Shown here: one piece after another, positions 46,942 through 56,440 of the stretch
Layout: each line of letters opens with the position of its first letter
How positions within the stretch are numbered: position 1 is the stretch's first letter
Origin: Actinacidiphila yanglinensis
GTDB taxonomy: Bacteria > Actinomycetota > Actinomycetes > Streptomycetales > Streptomycetaceae
Direction of reading: 5' to 3'
Assembly: GCF_900107965.1 (NCBI RefSeq)
Contig: NZ_FNVU01000005.1
Span: 248,001-312,000 of the forward strand
DNA length: 64,000 bases
Notes under the pieces: generated by a model
What the model saw: only the letters and a program-made list of their open reading frames with translations
Told to the model about the DNA's origin: nothing
The model's database searches: none
Translations under genes and position numbers: made by a program

Positions 46942-47733
46942 ATGTCCACCACCTCAACGCTCCCCGACGCGCCCCCGGCCAAGCCGGCGGCCCCCCGCGG
47001 CGGCCGCCCGGCGCTCTACCACCCCACGGTGGCCCGGCTCACCTGGCGCGCGCTGCTCGGCCGCCGCCGTGCCCTGATGCTGTTCGGGCTGCCGGTCCTG
47101 ATGCTGGTCATCTGCGCCGCGGTGCGCGGCCTGGCCGGCGCGGACGACAGCACCGCCAACGACATACTCCAGGGCTTCGCGCTCAGCTCGATGCTGCCGC
47201 TGCTCGGCGTGATCGCCGGCACCGGCGCGATCGGCCCGGAGATCGACGACGGCGCCATCGTCTACCTGCTGGCGAAGCCGATCAGGCGCTCCACGATCAT
47301 CTGCACCAAGCTGCTGGTCTCCATCGGGATCACCATCGCCTTCTCCGCGATCCCGACCCTGCTCGCGGGCTACCTGCTCAACGCCAACGGGCAGAACATC
47401 GCGGTCGCCTACGCCATCGCCACGGCGGTCGCCTCCGTCACCTACTCGGCGATCTTCCTGCTGCTCGGGGTGATCACCCGGCACGCCGTCATCGTCGGCC
47501 TGGTCTACGCGCTGGTCTGGGAGACGGTGATCGGCAACCTCGTGCCGGGCGCGCAGACACTCAGCGTCCAGCAGTGGGCGCTGGCCGTCGGGGCGAAGGC
47601 CGCGCACGGCGACCTGGTCAGCTCCGCGGTGTCCCTGCCGACCGGGATCGTGCTGCTGGTCGCGGTCACGGTGCTGGCCACCTGGTACGCCACCCGCCGG
47701 CTGCGCACGCTGAAGCCGGTGGGCGACGAGTAG
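46942..47733 (+). CDS. ABC-2 type permease, second of two
   Basis: 263 residues, about six TM helices after a disordered Pro/Ala-rich N-terminus (1-25). Contains GAIGPEIDDGAIVYLLAKPIRR, a conserved loop of ABC-2 permeases. AAGGAGCG lies 6 nt before the ATG. Last gene of the four-gene ABC operon, ended by a strong stem-loop. Confidence 0.88.
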   Translation: MSTTSTLPDAPPAKPAAPRGGRPALYHPTVARLTWRALLGRRRALMLFGLPVLMLVICAAVRGLAGADDSTANDILQGFALSSMLPLLGVIAGTGAIGPEIDDGAIVYLLAKPIRRSTIICTKLLVSIGITIAFSAIPTLLAGYLLNANGQNIAVAYAIATAVASVTYSAIFLLLGVITRHAVIVGLVYALVWETVIGNLVPGAQTLSVQQWALAVGAKAAHGDLVSSAVSLPTGIVLLVAVTVLATWYATRRLRTLKPVGDE

Positions 47734-47771
47734 CGCCCTTCGGGGTACTGCGTCGGGCACGTCCGCGACCA

Positions 47772-47799
47772 GGGCGGCGGGGGGTTTCTCCCGCCGCCC
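47772..47799. terminator. Bidirectional stem-loop terminator after the ABC operon
   Basis: Perfect 10-bp stem GGGCGGCGGG/CCCGCCGCCC with an 8-nt loop containing TTT, between convergent genes. Confidence 0.85.
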
Positions 47800-47802
47800 G
47801 CC

Positions 47803-48648
47803 TCAGGACGCGGCGTCCATGAGCCGCTCCAGGACCACCGCGATGCCGTCCTCGTCGTTGGACAGCGTGATCTCGTCGGCCACGGCCTTGAGTTCGGGGT
47901 GGGCGTTGGCCATCGCCACGCCGTGCCCGGCCCACCGGAACATGGGCACGTCGTTGGGCATGTCGCCGAACGCGATGGTCTGCGCGGCGGTGACGCCCAG
48001 CCGCCTGGCGGCCAGGGACAGCCCGGTCGCCTTGGTGAGGCCGAGCGGCAGCAGCTCCACGATGCCCTCGCCTGCCATGATCACGCCCACCATGTCGCCG
48101 ACGACCGCGCGGGCCGCCTCGGCAAGCGCGTCGTCGTCGAGGTCGCGGTGCTGGATGTACAGCTTGTTGACGGGTTCGGCCCACAGCTCGTCGGTGCCGT
48201 TCATCCGGACGACCGGCAACTCGGGGCGGTAGACGTACCCGTCGCCGATGAGCACCTCGCCGGCGATCCCGTCCCGGCTGGCGGCCAGGGCCACCGGCCC
48301 GACCTCCGCCTCGATCTTGGCCAGGACCGTCGCGGCCAGCCGGCGGTCGAGGGTCACGGAGGTCAGCAGCCGGCCCGCGCCGGCGTCGTAGACCTGCGCG
48401 CCCTGGCCGCAGACGGCCAGCCCCTGGTAGCCCAGGTCCTCCAGGATGTGCCGGGTCCAGGGCACGGAGCGGCCGGTGACGATGATGTGCGCCGCGCCCG
48501 CGGCGGTCACCGCCTCGAGTGCGGCGCGGGACCGCCGGGAGACGGTGTTGTCCTCGCGCAGCAGGGTGCCGTCGAGGTCGGTGGCGATCAGCCGGTACGG
48601 CAGCGGCCCGGGCGGGGCGCCGGCCGGGCCCGGCCCGGAGGAGCTCAC
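47803..48648 (-). CDS. Cof-type HAD phosphatase (HAD-IIB)
   Basis: 281 residues. Motif [15 protein letters not shown] (about 19-32), motif II Thr in IIVTGRS, motif III Lys in GLTKATGLS, motif IV FGDMPND. Related to the HAD at 28560 but without its His-rich extension. Likely a sugar-phosphate or nucleotide phosphatase. GTG start overlaps the serS stop as GTGA, so it is translated with serS. Confidence 0.9.
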   Translation of the reverse strand: MSSSGPGPAGAPPGPLPYRLIATDLDGTLLREDNTVSRRSRAALEAVTAAGAAHIIVTGRSVPWTRHILEDLGYQGLAVCGQGAQVYDAGAGRLLTSVTLDRRLAATVLAKIEAEVGPVALAASRDGIAGEVLIGDGYVYRPELPVVRMNGTDELWAEPVNKLYIQHRDLDDDALAEAARAVVGDMVGVIMAGEGIVELLPLGLTKATGLSLAARRLGVTAAQTIAFGDMPNDVPMFRWAGHGVAMANAHPELKAVADEITLSNDEDGIAVVLERLMDAAS

Positions 48649-49943
48649 TTGGCGGCGGCCGACGTCGCGGACCCGAGGGGCTCCAGCACGTCCCGCCCGC
48701 CGAGGTACGGCCGCAGGACCTCGGGCACCCGGACCGATCCGTCGGCCTGCTGGTGGTTCTCCAGCAGGGCGACGATGGTGCGGGTCACCGCGCACAGCGT
48801 GCCGTTGAGGGTGGCCAGCGGCCGGGTGCCGCCGGCGTCGCGCATCCGGATGTTGAGCCGCCGGGCCTGGAACTCCAGGGTGTTGGAGGTGGAGGTCAGC
48901 TCGCGGTACTTGCCCTGGGTGGGGATCCACGCCTCGCAGTCGAACTTCCGCGACGCCGAGGAGCCGAGGTCGCCGGAGGCCAGCTCGATCACCTGGAACG
49001 GCAGCTCCAGCGACGACAGCCACTGCTTCTCCCACGCCAGCAGCCGCTGGTGCTCGGACTCGGCCTCCTCCGGCGTGGTGTAGACGAACATCTCGACCTT
49101 GTCGAACTGGTGCACCCGGAAGATGCCGCGGGTGTCCTTGCCGTACGAACCCGCCTCGCGCCGGTAGCACGCGGAGAAGCCCGCGTAGCGCAGCGGCAGC
49201 CGGGGAGCCTCGATGATCTCGTCCATGTGGTAGGCGGCGAGGGGTACTTCGGAGGTGCCGACCAGGTAGAGGTCGTCCTTCTCCAGGTAGTACACGTCGT
49301 CCTCGACCTGGCCGAGGTAACCGGTGCCCGCCATGGCGGCGGGCCTTACCAGGTTCGGGGTGAGCACCGGGGTGAAGCCCGCCGCGGTGGCCTGCGCGAT
49401 GGCGGCGTTGACCAGGGCCAGCTCCAGCAGGGCCCCGACGCCGGTGAGGTAGTAGAAGCGCGAGCCGGACACCTTGGCACCGCGGTCGGTGTCGATCGCG
49501 CCCAGCAACTCGCCCAGTTCCAGGTGGTCCTTGGGGGTGAAGCCCTCGGCGCCGAAGTCCCGCGGCGTGCCGATGGTCTCGACGACGACGAAGTCCTCCT
49601 CGCCGCCGATCGGGGCGTCGGGATGCACCACGTTGCCCAGGCGCAGCAGGAGTTGCTGCGCCTGCTCGGCGGCCTCCTGCTGGTCGGCGTCCGCCGCCTT
49701 GACGGCCTCGGCCAGATCCTTGGTGCGCTTGAGCAGGTCGGCCTTCTCCTCGCCCTGCGCCTTGGGGATCAGCCGCCCCAGCTGCTTCTGCTCGGCGCGC
49801 AGCTCGTCGAAGCGGGTACTGGAGGACCTGCGCCGCTCGTCGGCGGAGAGGAGCGCGTCGACGAGGGCGACGTCCTCTCCTCGGGCGCGCTGCGAGGCGC
49901 GCACACGGTCGGGGTCCTCACGAAGCAGACGAAGGTCAATCAC
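48645..49943 (-). CDS. serS: Seryl-tRNA synthetase
   Basis: 432 residues, class II synthetase. The N-terminal coiled-coil arm (about 30-105, rich in Glu/Gln/Lys/Ala) grips the tRNA-Ser long variable arm. Class II motif 2 is seen in [20 protein letters not shown] (about 265-284) and motif 3 in the C-terminal [17 protein letters not shown]. Starts with GTG; a -10-like TAGCCT lies 6 nt upstream (49950-49955), suggesting a leaderless mRNA, though no good -35 is visible. Upstream lies a DnaA-box cluster. Followed by the overlapping HAD gene. Confidence 0.98.
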   Translation of the reverse strand: MIDLRLLREDPDRVRASQRARGEDVALVDALLSADERRRSSSTRFDELRAEQKQLGRLIPKAQGEEKADLLKRTKDLAEAVKAADADQQEAAEQAQQLLLRLGNVVHPDAPIGGEEDFVVVETIGTPRDFGAEGFTPKDHLELGELLGAIDTDRGAKVSGSRFYYLTGVGALLELALVNAAIAQATAAGFTPVLTPNLVRPAAMAGTGYLGQVEDDVYYLEKDDLYLVGTSEVPLAAYHMDEIIEAPRLPLRYAGFSACYRREAGSYGKDTRGIFRVHQFDKVEMFVYTTPEEAESEHQRLLAWEKQWLSSLELPFQVIELASGDLGSSASRKFDCEAWIPTQGKYRELTSTSNTLEFQARRLNIRMRDAGGTRPLATLNGTLCAVTRTIVALLENHQQADGSVRVPEVLRPYLGGRDVLEPLGSATSAAAK

Positions 49944-50634
49944 GGTCCCAGGCTACCGGGCTGCGGTCGCCCGCCGCGACAACTTAAAGGCGGCAATGCG
50001 CGCAATGTCCGATTCGGTGGAAAAGCGAGAGATGGGGAAGAAGGTGGTGATAAAGCCGCTCGTCAACGCTATTCCGGCTTTCCCTCTCCGGAGTCAGCCT
50101 GCCTGTGGAGAACCGGAGTTGATCCACAACGCCGGGCGTCCCCGGAGCGGTCCGCGACCCCTTCCCGGCCGAGTTATCCACAGGGGGCGGGGAAATCCCG
50201 GCCGGTTGTCCACAGGTTGTGGGGAAGATCTGTGGAGAACTGCAAAGATCATTTCCCCAGGCCGGTGTTCGGCTATGGATTCCCCACGCAAACCCGTTCC
50301 ACACTCCCTTTCGGGTGAGATGCGTTCCCTCGGGAGGATGGTGAGGGGGATTTGGGGTGACGCGTGCCGAGCTGTCGCACTCCGGAGGCCCCTGGTGTCT
50401 GTGTACCCATTTGTCGACTTGGTCGGCTTCCTCTGTCGACTTGTCCCCAGTTACCCACAGGCCGTGCACGCAGCCTGTGGATAACTCGGTGGACAACTCG
50501 CAACATGGCTGGTGGGCAGATGGAAGGCGAACACCAGGCTACCTGCCCGGCGGTCACTCGCCGTCATGCCCAGGTCTCCGGTCCGGCCCGCAGCGGCACG
50601 GGTTCAGCCGTGGCGAAGGGCGCCGCCCGCACCC
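49944..50634. other. 691 bp non-coding region upstream of serS, housing the DnaA-box cluster
   Basis: No plausible gene: reading frames here lack Streptomyces codon bias and the DNA is less GC-rich than its surroundings. Its 49950-49955 end carries the serS -10. The rest is dominated by DnaA-like 9-mers (see the next entry). The nearest flanking gene on the right, dtpA, ends at 50635. Confidence 0.8.
50104..50496. other. Cluster of at least nine DnaA boxes, candidate DnaA-titrating locus
   Basis: Three perfect boxes of TT(G/A)TCCACA type: TTATCCACA 50174-50182, TTGTCCACA 50206-50214, and TGTGGATAA (reverse) 50476-50484. Single-mismatch boxes: TGTGGAGAA 50104-50112 and 50231-50239 (reverse), TGATCCACA 50120-50128, TTGTCCCCA 50441-50449, TTACCCACA 50451-50459, GGTGGACAA 50488-50496 (reverse). 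A weaker TGTGGGGAA is at 50218-50226. The boxes point both ways. A high-affinity DnaA cluster (D78) described for S. coelicolor is, as I recall, in this serS region; orthology is inference. Confidence 0.85.
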
Positions 50635-51942
50635 TCAGCCCTCCAGCAGCCGCTGCCCCACGTACTCGCCCTTCCCCACGCCGCCCGGCACCGCGAAGAG
50701 CCCGCTGGCCTCGTGGCGAAGAAAACGGGAGAGGCCGTCGGCGCCGTCGAGCTTGCGCTGGACCGGCACGAACCCCGTCATCGGGTCAGCCTGCCAGGCC
50801 ACGAAGAGGAGCCCGGCATCGGGGGTGCCGTCGGTCCCGATGCCGTCGTGGTAGGAGAACGCGCGGCGCAGCATGGCCGCACCGCTGTTGGAGGCCGGCG
50901 CGGCCAGCCGGATGTGCGCGTCGCCCGCGATCGCCAGCGACCGGTCGGGGTTGACCTTGTCCAGCTGCACCGGCGTGGTCTCGACGCCCCCGGACAGCGG
51001 GGCCCCGTCGGACTTGCGGCGCCCCACCACCCGCTCCTGCTCGGCCACCGACAGGTGGTCCCAGGAGTCCAGCAGCATCCTGATCCGCCGGACCACCGCG
51101 TACGAACCGCCCGCCATCCAGTCGGGGGAGCCGCTCGCCGGTACGAAGATCCGCCGGTCGAAGTCCGCGTCGGACGGCTTGGGGTTGTTGGTGCCGTCGA
51201 TCTGGCCCATCAGGTTGCGGGCGGTGCGCGGCCGGTCGGTGGCACCCGGGGTGCGGTTGAAGCCGTTCATCTGCCAGCGCACGGTCGCCGCGCCGGCAGC
51301 CGCCTTCTGCAGCACCCGCAGCGCGTGGAAGGCGACCAGCGCGTCGTCCGCGCCGACCTGCACCCACAGGTCCCCGTTGCTGCGCTTGGGGTCGAGGTGG
51401 TCCGACGGGAAGTCGGGCAGCGGCGCGAGCGCGGCCGGGAGCTCGGCGTTCAGCCCGGTACGGCCGAAGAAGCTGCGCCCGAACCCGAAGGTGACGGTCA
51501 GCGAGGACGGCCCCGCGTCGTCCGCCACCTGGTCGTCGTACGCCGCCGGGGTGCTCGGGCGGCCGGACGCGGTCATCTCGCGTACCGCGTCCGACCAGCG
51601 CCGCAGGAGCGCCGCGGCGCTCCTGCGGTCCGCACCGGCCACCAGGTCGAACGCGGCCAAGTGGCCGCACGCCTGGGCGGGTTGGACGATCCCGGCCTGC
51701 CGGGCGCCCTCGAACGGCACGTGCGCCGACCCGACGGTGGTGAGCGCGGCCGGGTCGTCACGGGTGCCGGCCGCCACCGCCGCACCCGCGCCGCCGCCGG
51801 CCACGAGCCCGACCGCCCCGGCCGCGCCCGCGGTACCCAGCAGCCTCCTGCGCGTGACCCCTGCCGTGGGCGTCGGCGCGTCCTCCTGCCGGGGGCCGGG
51901 AGCGGACGCGCCGCGGCCGGCCGCCTTGTCCGTGGTGCTCAC
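50635..51942 (-). CDS. dtpA: DyP-type heme peroxidase with Tat signal, DtpA-like
   Basis: 435 residues. Twin-arginine signal TRRRLLGTAG (residues 30-39) with a hydrophobic stretch to about 58. DyP signatures: distal Asp249 in GQIDGTNNP, proximal heme His343 in DAHIRLAAP, and distal Arg in AMLRRAFSY (359-360). Secreted dye-decolourising peroxidase; in S. lividans DtpA works with copper chaperones in morphogenesis and oxidation of extracellular substrates. GTG start overlaps the copC-copD stop as GTGA, so it is last in the copper operon. Confidence 0.93.
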   Translation of the reverse strand: MSTTDKAAGRGASAPGPRQEDAPTPTAGVTRRRLLGTAGAAGAVGLVAGGGAGAAVAAGTRDDPAALTTVGSAHVPFEGARQAGIVQPAQACGHLAAFDLVAGADRRSAAALLRRWSDAVREMTASGRPSTPAAYDDQVADDAGPSSLTVTFGFGRSFFGRTGLNAELPAALAPLPDFPSDHLDPKRSNGDLWVQVGADDALVAFHALRVLQKAAAGAATVRWQMNGFNRTPGATDRPRTARNLMGQIDGTNNPKPSDADFDRRIFVPASGSPDWMAGGSYAVVRRIRMLLDSWDHLSVAEQERVVGRRKSDGAPLSGGVETTPVQLDKVNPDRSLAIAGDAHIRLAAPASNSGAAMLRRAFSYHDGIGTDGTPDAGLLFVAWQADPMTGFVPVQRKLDGADGLSRFLRHEASGLFAVPGGVGKGEYVGQRLLEG

Positions 51943-54059
51943 GACGTGACCTCCACCTTCCTCGTCTCCGTCACTTCGTCGATGTCCGAGGTGCGGACGG
52001 TGACCGACATCTGCCAGGTGCCCGCCAGCGGCAACTGCACCGCGCTCGCCGTCCACTGCCCCGTCCCCGTGTGCCGGAGCGTGACCGGGATCGGGCCGAG
52101 GTGCTGCGCGGGCAGCGTGAAGGCCAGCCGCACCTCGGGGACGTCGACCGGCGTGCCGCCGGCGCCGTCGATCACGAGCCGCACCTCGTTCGGCGTCGCG
52201 GCCCGACCCGGCGTCAGCGTGACCGCCGCGGTGCCCTTCCCCTTCGGGCCCCCGGTGTCGTACGGCACCTTGACCGCGATCGGCCCCTGCGCGGGCGAGG
52301 CGCCCGTACCGGCGGACGGCGCGGGAGCCAGTTTCTTCTGCTCCTCCGCGGCCCGCCCCGGCTGCGAGCCGGACAGCACCGTGGTCACCCCGAGCAGCAC
52401 TACGGCGACCGCGGCCTCGGCGAGCACCGAGCGGCGCAGCGCGCCGCGGAACGGGTCGGCGGCCAGCACCTTCCTGGCCCGCGCGGCACTGCGGGCGGCC
52501 TGCTGCCGGCGCAGCTGCGCGGCCCTGGCCCCGTCGGCCCCGCCCGCGCCGTTGCCGCCCGCGCCGTTGCCGGTGCCGGCCGGGTTCGCCCCAGGGGTGC
52601 CCGCGCCGGCGCCGTCCGTGCGGTCCGCGGCCGCCGCGACCGGCTCCCGGACGTCCGCAGCCGTACCCGGGGAAGCCGATGCCGGCGAGGCGACTGCCGC
52701 AGAAGCGGCGGCCGGTGCCGTGGCCGGTGCCTGCCCGAGCCGGGCGGTCCAGCGGCGGGAGAACCAGGCGAGCGCCACCAGCGCGCACACCAGCCCGATC
52801 TTGATCAGCAGCAACCGCCCGTAGGACGTGTCGGTGAAGGCCCGCCAGCTGCCCATCTGGCGCCATGCCTGGTAGACCCCGGTTCCGACGAGCAGGGTGA
52901 TCGCGGTGAGCCCGAGCAGCGAGAAGCGGCGCACGGCGTACGGCTCGATCGGGCGGCTCGCGAGGGACGGCGCCCACAGCGCGGTGAGCAGGGCGATCAG
53001 GCCCCCGAGCCAGACCGCCATCGACAGCAGGTGCACCACGTCGACAGGCATCGCGATCCGGTGCTGGATGCCCACCGACGCGTGCTCGGCCATCGCCCAG
53101 GTCGCCGCGATGCCGGCCGCGATCACGGTGCCGCCGATGCCCAGCCCCCAGGCGAGGTCCGCACGTTCCTCCGGGTCCTCCCGTCTGGCGTACGGCCCGA
53201 ACAGCACCGCGAGGAACACCGCGGCCGCCGCGAGCAGCAGCAGCCGGGACAGCAGCGCGGCCCCGGGCCGGGTCTGCAACTGGTCCCGCATCACGCCGAG
53301 GTCGAGGGCCTGGCCGAGCCCCTTGCCGTTGACGTACGGGCCGCGCAGCAGCAGCAGCGCGATGGTCGAGGCGGCCATCGCCACCCACCCGGTCGCCGCG
53401 AGCCGCTGGAGCGGTCGCAGCAGCGCGCCGCGCGGCCAGCACGCCGACAGGAACACCGAGGCGCCCACCAGCAGCGCGAACCCGGCGTAGGCGACGTAGC
53501 GGCCGACGCCGTACAGCGTGCCGGCCGCGCCTCCGCCGCGTGCCGCGACACCCGACAGGTCGACGCTGGTCCGCGAGGGGGCACCGACGGAGAAGGTGAA
53601 GGCGCCCGCAACGGGGTGGCTGTCCTGGGAGATCGCGCGCCAGGCCACGGTGTAGGTTCCGTTGCCCAGGCCGGACTTGAGGGCGACCGTCGAGGTGGCG
53701 CCGGAGTCCTTGCCCTGGGCGTGCCCGGCCACCCCGGCGGCCACGTTGGTGCCGTGCGGGTCGAGCACCCGCAGCGAGTCGTCGGACAGCAGCACCCCCT
53801 CGGAGAAGGTGAGCACCACCCGCTGCGGCGCGGTCGCGACCACGGACCCGTCGGCCGGGTCGGTGCGGATCAGCGCCGCGTGCGCGGACGCGGGCACCGC
53901 GGTGCCGAGCAGCAGCCCGACCAGGGCGCCGAGCCCGACCAGCAGCGCCGCCGCGCGCCGCGGCCACGACCGCGCGGCGCGCCGCGGCCCCGCCGCGCGT
54001 GTTCGGGGCGGGTGCGGCTGCCGCGCGCGGGCGCGGTGTACGTACGACCGTGTGTCCAT
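51939..54059 (-). CDS. CopC-CopD fusion copper protein (YcnJ-like)
   Basis: 706 residues. The signal peptide ends at ASA|HAAL, leaving His60 as the first mature residue; with Asp146 and His148 (SQDSHPVAG) it makes the CopC Cu(II) site. After the CopC domain (60-160) come eight TM helices of CopD (about 180-445), a Pro/Ala-rich linker and a periplasmic C-terminal domain (YtkA-like) from about 590. Imports or buffers copper at the membrane. Lies between ecuC and dtpA with an 8-nt gap and a GTGA overlap. Confidence 0.92.
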   Translation of the reverse strand: MDTRSYVHRARARQPHPPRTRAAGPRRAARSWPRRAAALLVGLGALVGLLLGTAVPASAHAALIRTDPADGSVVATAPQRVVLTFSEGVLLSDDSLRVLDPHGTNVAAGVAGHAQGKDSGATSTVALKSGLGNGTYTVAWRAISQDSHPVAGAFTFSVGAPSRTSVDLSGVAARGGGAAGTLYGVGRYVAYAGFALLVGASVFLSACWPRGALLRPLQRLAATGWVAMAASTIALLLLRGPYVNGKGLGQALDLGVMRDQLQTRPGAALLSRLLLLAAAAVFLAVLFGPYARREDPEERADLAWGLGIGGTVIAAGIAATWAMAEHASVGIQHRIAMPVDVVHLLSMAVWLGGLIALLTALWAPSLASRPIEPYAVRRFSLLGLTAITLLVGTGVYQAWRQMGSWRAFTDTSYGRLLLIKIGLVCALVALAWFSRRWTARLGQAPATAPAAASAAVASPASASPGTAADVREPVAAAADRTDGAGAGTPGANPAGTGNGAGGNGAGGADGARAAQLRRQQAARSAARARKVLAADPFRGALRRSVLAEAAVAVVLLGVTTVLSGSQPGRAAEEQKKLAPAPSAGTGASPAQGPIAVKVPYDTGGPKGKGTAAVTLTPGRAATPNEVRLVIDGAGGTPVDVPEVRLAFTLPAQHLGPIPVTLRHTGTGQWTASAVQLPLAGTWQMSVTVRTSDIDEVTETRKVEVTS

Positions 54060-54066
54060 CGGGTGT

Positions 54067-54651
54067 TCAGCCTCCGGGGTGGTACGTCGTCGGACGCACC
54101 GGCACGGTGACGGTCATCGCGGCCGGCGTGGCGTGGGCGAAGTGCAGGGTGAGCGTCACCTTGTCGCCGACGGCCGGCTTGTGCGTGAGGGTCTCCAGCA
54201 TCACGTGGTCGCCGCCGGTGCTCAGCGTGAGCCTGCCGCCGGGGGGCACGGTCAGCGACGTCACCTGGCGCATGGTGTCGTCCGTCGTGGTGTGCAGGGT
54301 GCCGTGCGCGGCCAGACTGCTGCTCACCGAGGTGAGCTGGGCCGCGCTGCCGCCGGAGTTGGTGACCGTGAAGTACGCGGCGGCCTCGTCGGTCAGCAGC
54401 GGCCGGGGTATGTAGGCGCCGGTCACCGCGAGCTTGGCGGGGCCGCCGGAGGCCGGCGCATCAGAGGACGACGAGCAGCCGGTGAGCGCGATGGTGCCGC
54501 CGGTCGCGACCGCGGCGAGCACCACCAGCGCCGCCGCGCCCACGCGGGTGCGCCGCCCGACGCCGCCGGGACGGTTGCCGGTCCCGCTGCCGCTCGCGCG
54601 GTCGTTCGGGCCGGCGTTCGCACCGTCGTTCCCGCTGCCGTTCCCGGTCAC
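54067..54651 (-). CDS. ecuC: Extracytoplasmic copper chaperone, PCuAC family (ECuC)
   Basis: 194 residues. A disordered Asn/Gly-rich N-terminus precedes a TM/signal segment with lipobox LTGC, Cys59. The PCuAC (DUF461) fold carries the Cu(I) ligands His120, Met127, His149 and Met151 (H-x6-M then HxM). Passes Cu(I) to Sco or to GlxA/oxidase sites. GTG start overlaps the sco stop. In S. lividans, ECuC and Sco act together in morphogenesis. Confidence 0.93.
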   Translation of the reverse strand: MTGNGSGNDGANAGPNDRASGSGTGNRPGGVGRRTRVGAAALVVLAAVATGGTIALTGCSSSSDAPASGGPAKLAVTGAYIPRPLLTDEAAAYFTVTNSGGSAAQLTSVSSSLAAHGTLHTTTDDTMRQVTSLTVPPGGRLTLSTGGDHVMLETLTHKPAVGDKVTLTLHFAHATPAAMTVTVPVRPTTYHPGG

Positions 54652-55307
54652 GACTTCTCGCTCCGGATGATCTTCGGCAGCTCGCGCGCGTACTGGTCCG
54701 CGGTGGTGCCCGCCATGTACAGCACGTGCGCCTTGTTGTCCTTGGGCCAGAAGCCCAGCACCTCGGCGCCGTGCGTCACGGTCACGCTGCCGTCCTTCTC
54801 CTTGACCGGCGGGTCGATGCCCACGCCGAGGGAGCGCGCGGCGGCCTGGATCGTGCTGAACTTCCCGGTCAGGCCGATGAAGCTCTTGTCGATCGCGCCG
54901 AGCCAGGCGTTCAGCCGGGCCGGGGTGTCGCGGTCGGGGTCGGAGCTGATGAAGACGACCTGGAGCCTGGCCTGCTCGGCCGCGGGCAGCTTCGACTTGG
55001 CCAGCGCGATGTCGCTCATGGTGGTCGGGCACACGTCGGGGCAGTGGGTGTAGCCGAAGTAGATCAGCACCGGGTGCCCGGCGGTCTGCTTGACCAGGTC
55101 GAAGGACTTGCCGTGGTTGTCGGTCAGCACGAGGCCGGGCTTGGCGAACGGCGTGTCCAGCACGACGCCCGGTCCCTGCGAGGCCTCGGTCGACACGACG
55201 GCCGCCGCGTTCGAGCCCGAGCCGGAGGACGAACCCCCGCAGCCGGTGAGCAGGAGGGCGGCGGACGCGGTCAGGGCGGCGGCGCCGAGTGTGACGGTGG
55301 TGCGCAT
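54648..55307 (-). CDS. sco: Sco family copper metallochaperone (SCO1/SenC)
   Basis: 219 residues. Lipoprotein signal with LLLTGC, Cys23. Thioredoxin fold with the Cu-binding pair Cys89 and Cys93 in THCPDVCPTTM and a late His in VTVTHGAEV. Loads copper into the CuA site of cytochrome c oxidase and other cuproenzymes outside the membrane. ATG 55307 gives a normal lipoprotein signal. Second gene of the copper operon, 86 nt after the YcnI-like gene. Confidence 0.93.
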   Translation of the reverse strand: MRTTVTLGAAALTASAALLLTGCGGSSSGSGSNAAAVVSTEASQGPGVVLDTPFAKPGLVLTDNHGKSFDLVKQTAGHPVLIYFGYTHCPDVCPTTMSDIALAKSKLPAAEQARLQVVFISSDPDRDTPARLNAWLGAIDKSFIGLTGKFSTIQAAARSLGVGIDPPVKEKDGSVTVTHGAEVLGFWPKDNKAHVLYMAGTTADQYARELPKIIRSEKS

Positions 55308-55393
55308 GAGGTGATCCTGTTCGCGAGTGCTCGAAGGGGCCGGGCGGCCGCGGTCCGTGGGGTGGTGCACCACGGCCGCCCGGCGGGGGACGG

Positions 55394-56212
55394 TCAGGCC
55401 GAGGGAGCGGAGGGGCCCTCGGACGGTCCGTCCGGGGAACCGCCGGTGGAGGTGGCGGGGGAGGCCGCGGCCGGAGCCGTGCGCCGGCGGCCGCCGTACA
55501 CGCCGAAGCCGACGCCGATCACGCCGACCACGATGCCGGCGACGCCCAGCGCGCGGGCGGTGCCGTCACTGCTGTCCACCGAGGCCGACGTGGTGCCCGA
55601 CGCACCCTTGCCGTCGGCCGGCGGGGCCGCCGCGGGACTTCCGGCCGCGGCGGGTGCCGCGTCGGAACCGGCGCCGGCCGCGGTCAGCTTGAGCGTCGGC
55701 GCGGGGTTCTGCGGTTCGGGCTGCCCCGCCTGCGGGATCTCGATCCAGCGCACGACGGTGCCGTCGCTGTAGGTCTGCAGCGCCTTGAACGTCAGCGAGG
55801 CGGCGTCGTCGGGCAGCGGGCCGAGCGAGACCGGGAACTGCTGGAACTGCCCCGGCGCGATCTTGCCGCCGGTCCAGGTGATCTTGCTGACGGCCGTGGT
55901 GACGGTGCCGTCGTCGGTCTTCAGCGGCGTGGTCAGCTTGGCCGTGGTGACCTTCGCGGTCCAGCCCGGGACCGGCTGGATCGACACCGAGGCGATCGGA
56001 TGGTCGGTGGGGAAGTTCACCTCCACCTGGGAGGTGTACGCGTTGTCCTCCTCGCACGGCACCTTGAACGACACGGTGCTGTAGCTGCCCTTGGCGGCCG
56101 AGTCCGGCTGCACCGTGACATGGGCGAAGGCGGGTACCGCGGCCAGCAGGACGGCGGAGCCGGCGAGCGCGGCGACGGTGGCGGCACGGCCGCGCATACG
56201 GGAACTGCTCAT
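55394..56212 (-). CDS. YcnI-like copper protein (DUF1775)
   Basis: 272 residues. Signal peptide ends at AFA|HVTVQPD so that His31 is the mature N-terminus, the copper-binding residue of YcnI proteins. The DUF1775 domain (31-185) is followed by a Ala/Pro/Ser-rich linker and a TM helix (about 225-243) with a basic stop. GGAGAA is present upstream of the ATG. It heads the operon YcnI-Sco-ECuC-CopC/D-DtpA; the order couples copper capture with its delivery. Confidence 0.9.
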   Translation of the reverse strand: MSSSRMRGRAATVAALAGSAVLLAAVPAFAHVTVQPDSAAKGSYSTVSFKVPCEEDNAYTSQVEVNFPTDHPIASVSIQPVPGWTAKVTTAKLTTPLKTDDGTVTTAVSKITWTGGKIAPGQFQQFPVSLGPLPDDAASLTFKALQTYSDGTVVRWIEIPQAGQPEPQNPAPTLKLTAAGAGSDAAPAAAGSPAAAPPADGKGASGTTSASVDSSDGTARALGVAGIVVGVIGVGFGVYGGRRRTAPAAASPATSTGGSPDGPSEGPSAPSA

Positions 56213-56253
56213 GGCAGGGGTTCTCCACGTGGAAGTGGTGCGCTGACGGTGGA

Positions 56254-56275
56254 CCGCGCACGATGGCGTGCGCGG
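56254..56275. terminator. Stem-loop between membrane-protein gene and copper operon
   Basis: CCGCGCACG/CGTGCGCGG, perfect 9-bp stem with an ATGG loop, 42 nt before the YcnI-like start. Could end the upstream gene or lie in the operon leader as an attenuator. Confidence 0.55.
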
Positions 56276-56440
56276 AAGGGCACGGGCGGCCCGCCCGGGA
56301 CCCCGGCCCGTACCCGGACCCCGCCGCGCGCGTACGGGTACGCGGGCACGTCGGGGTCGAGCGGGTACGAGGGGTGCTCGTGGCAGGCGGCCGGGCGACC
56401 GCGCGTCCGCCGGCGCTCCTCGTGAGGAGCCGACGCCGCG

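Noticed and set aside
49944..50100. T-box or leader peptide before serS
   Set aside because: No T-box sequence, specifier loop or terminator; the gene seems leaderless.
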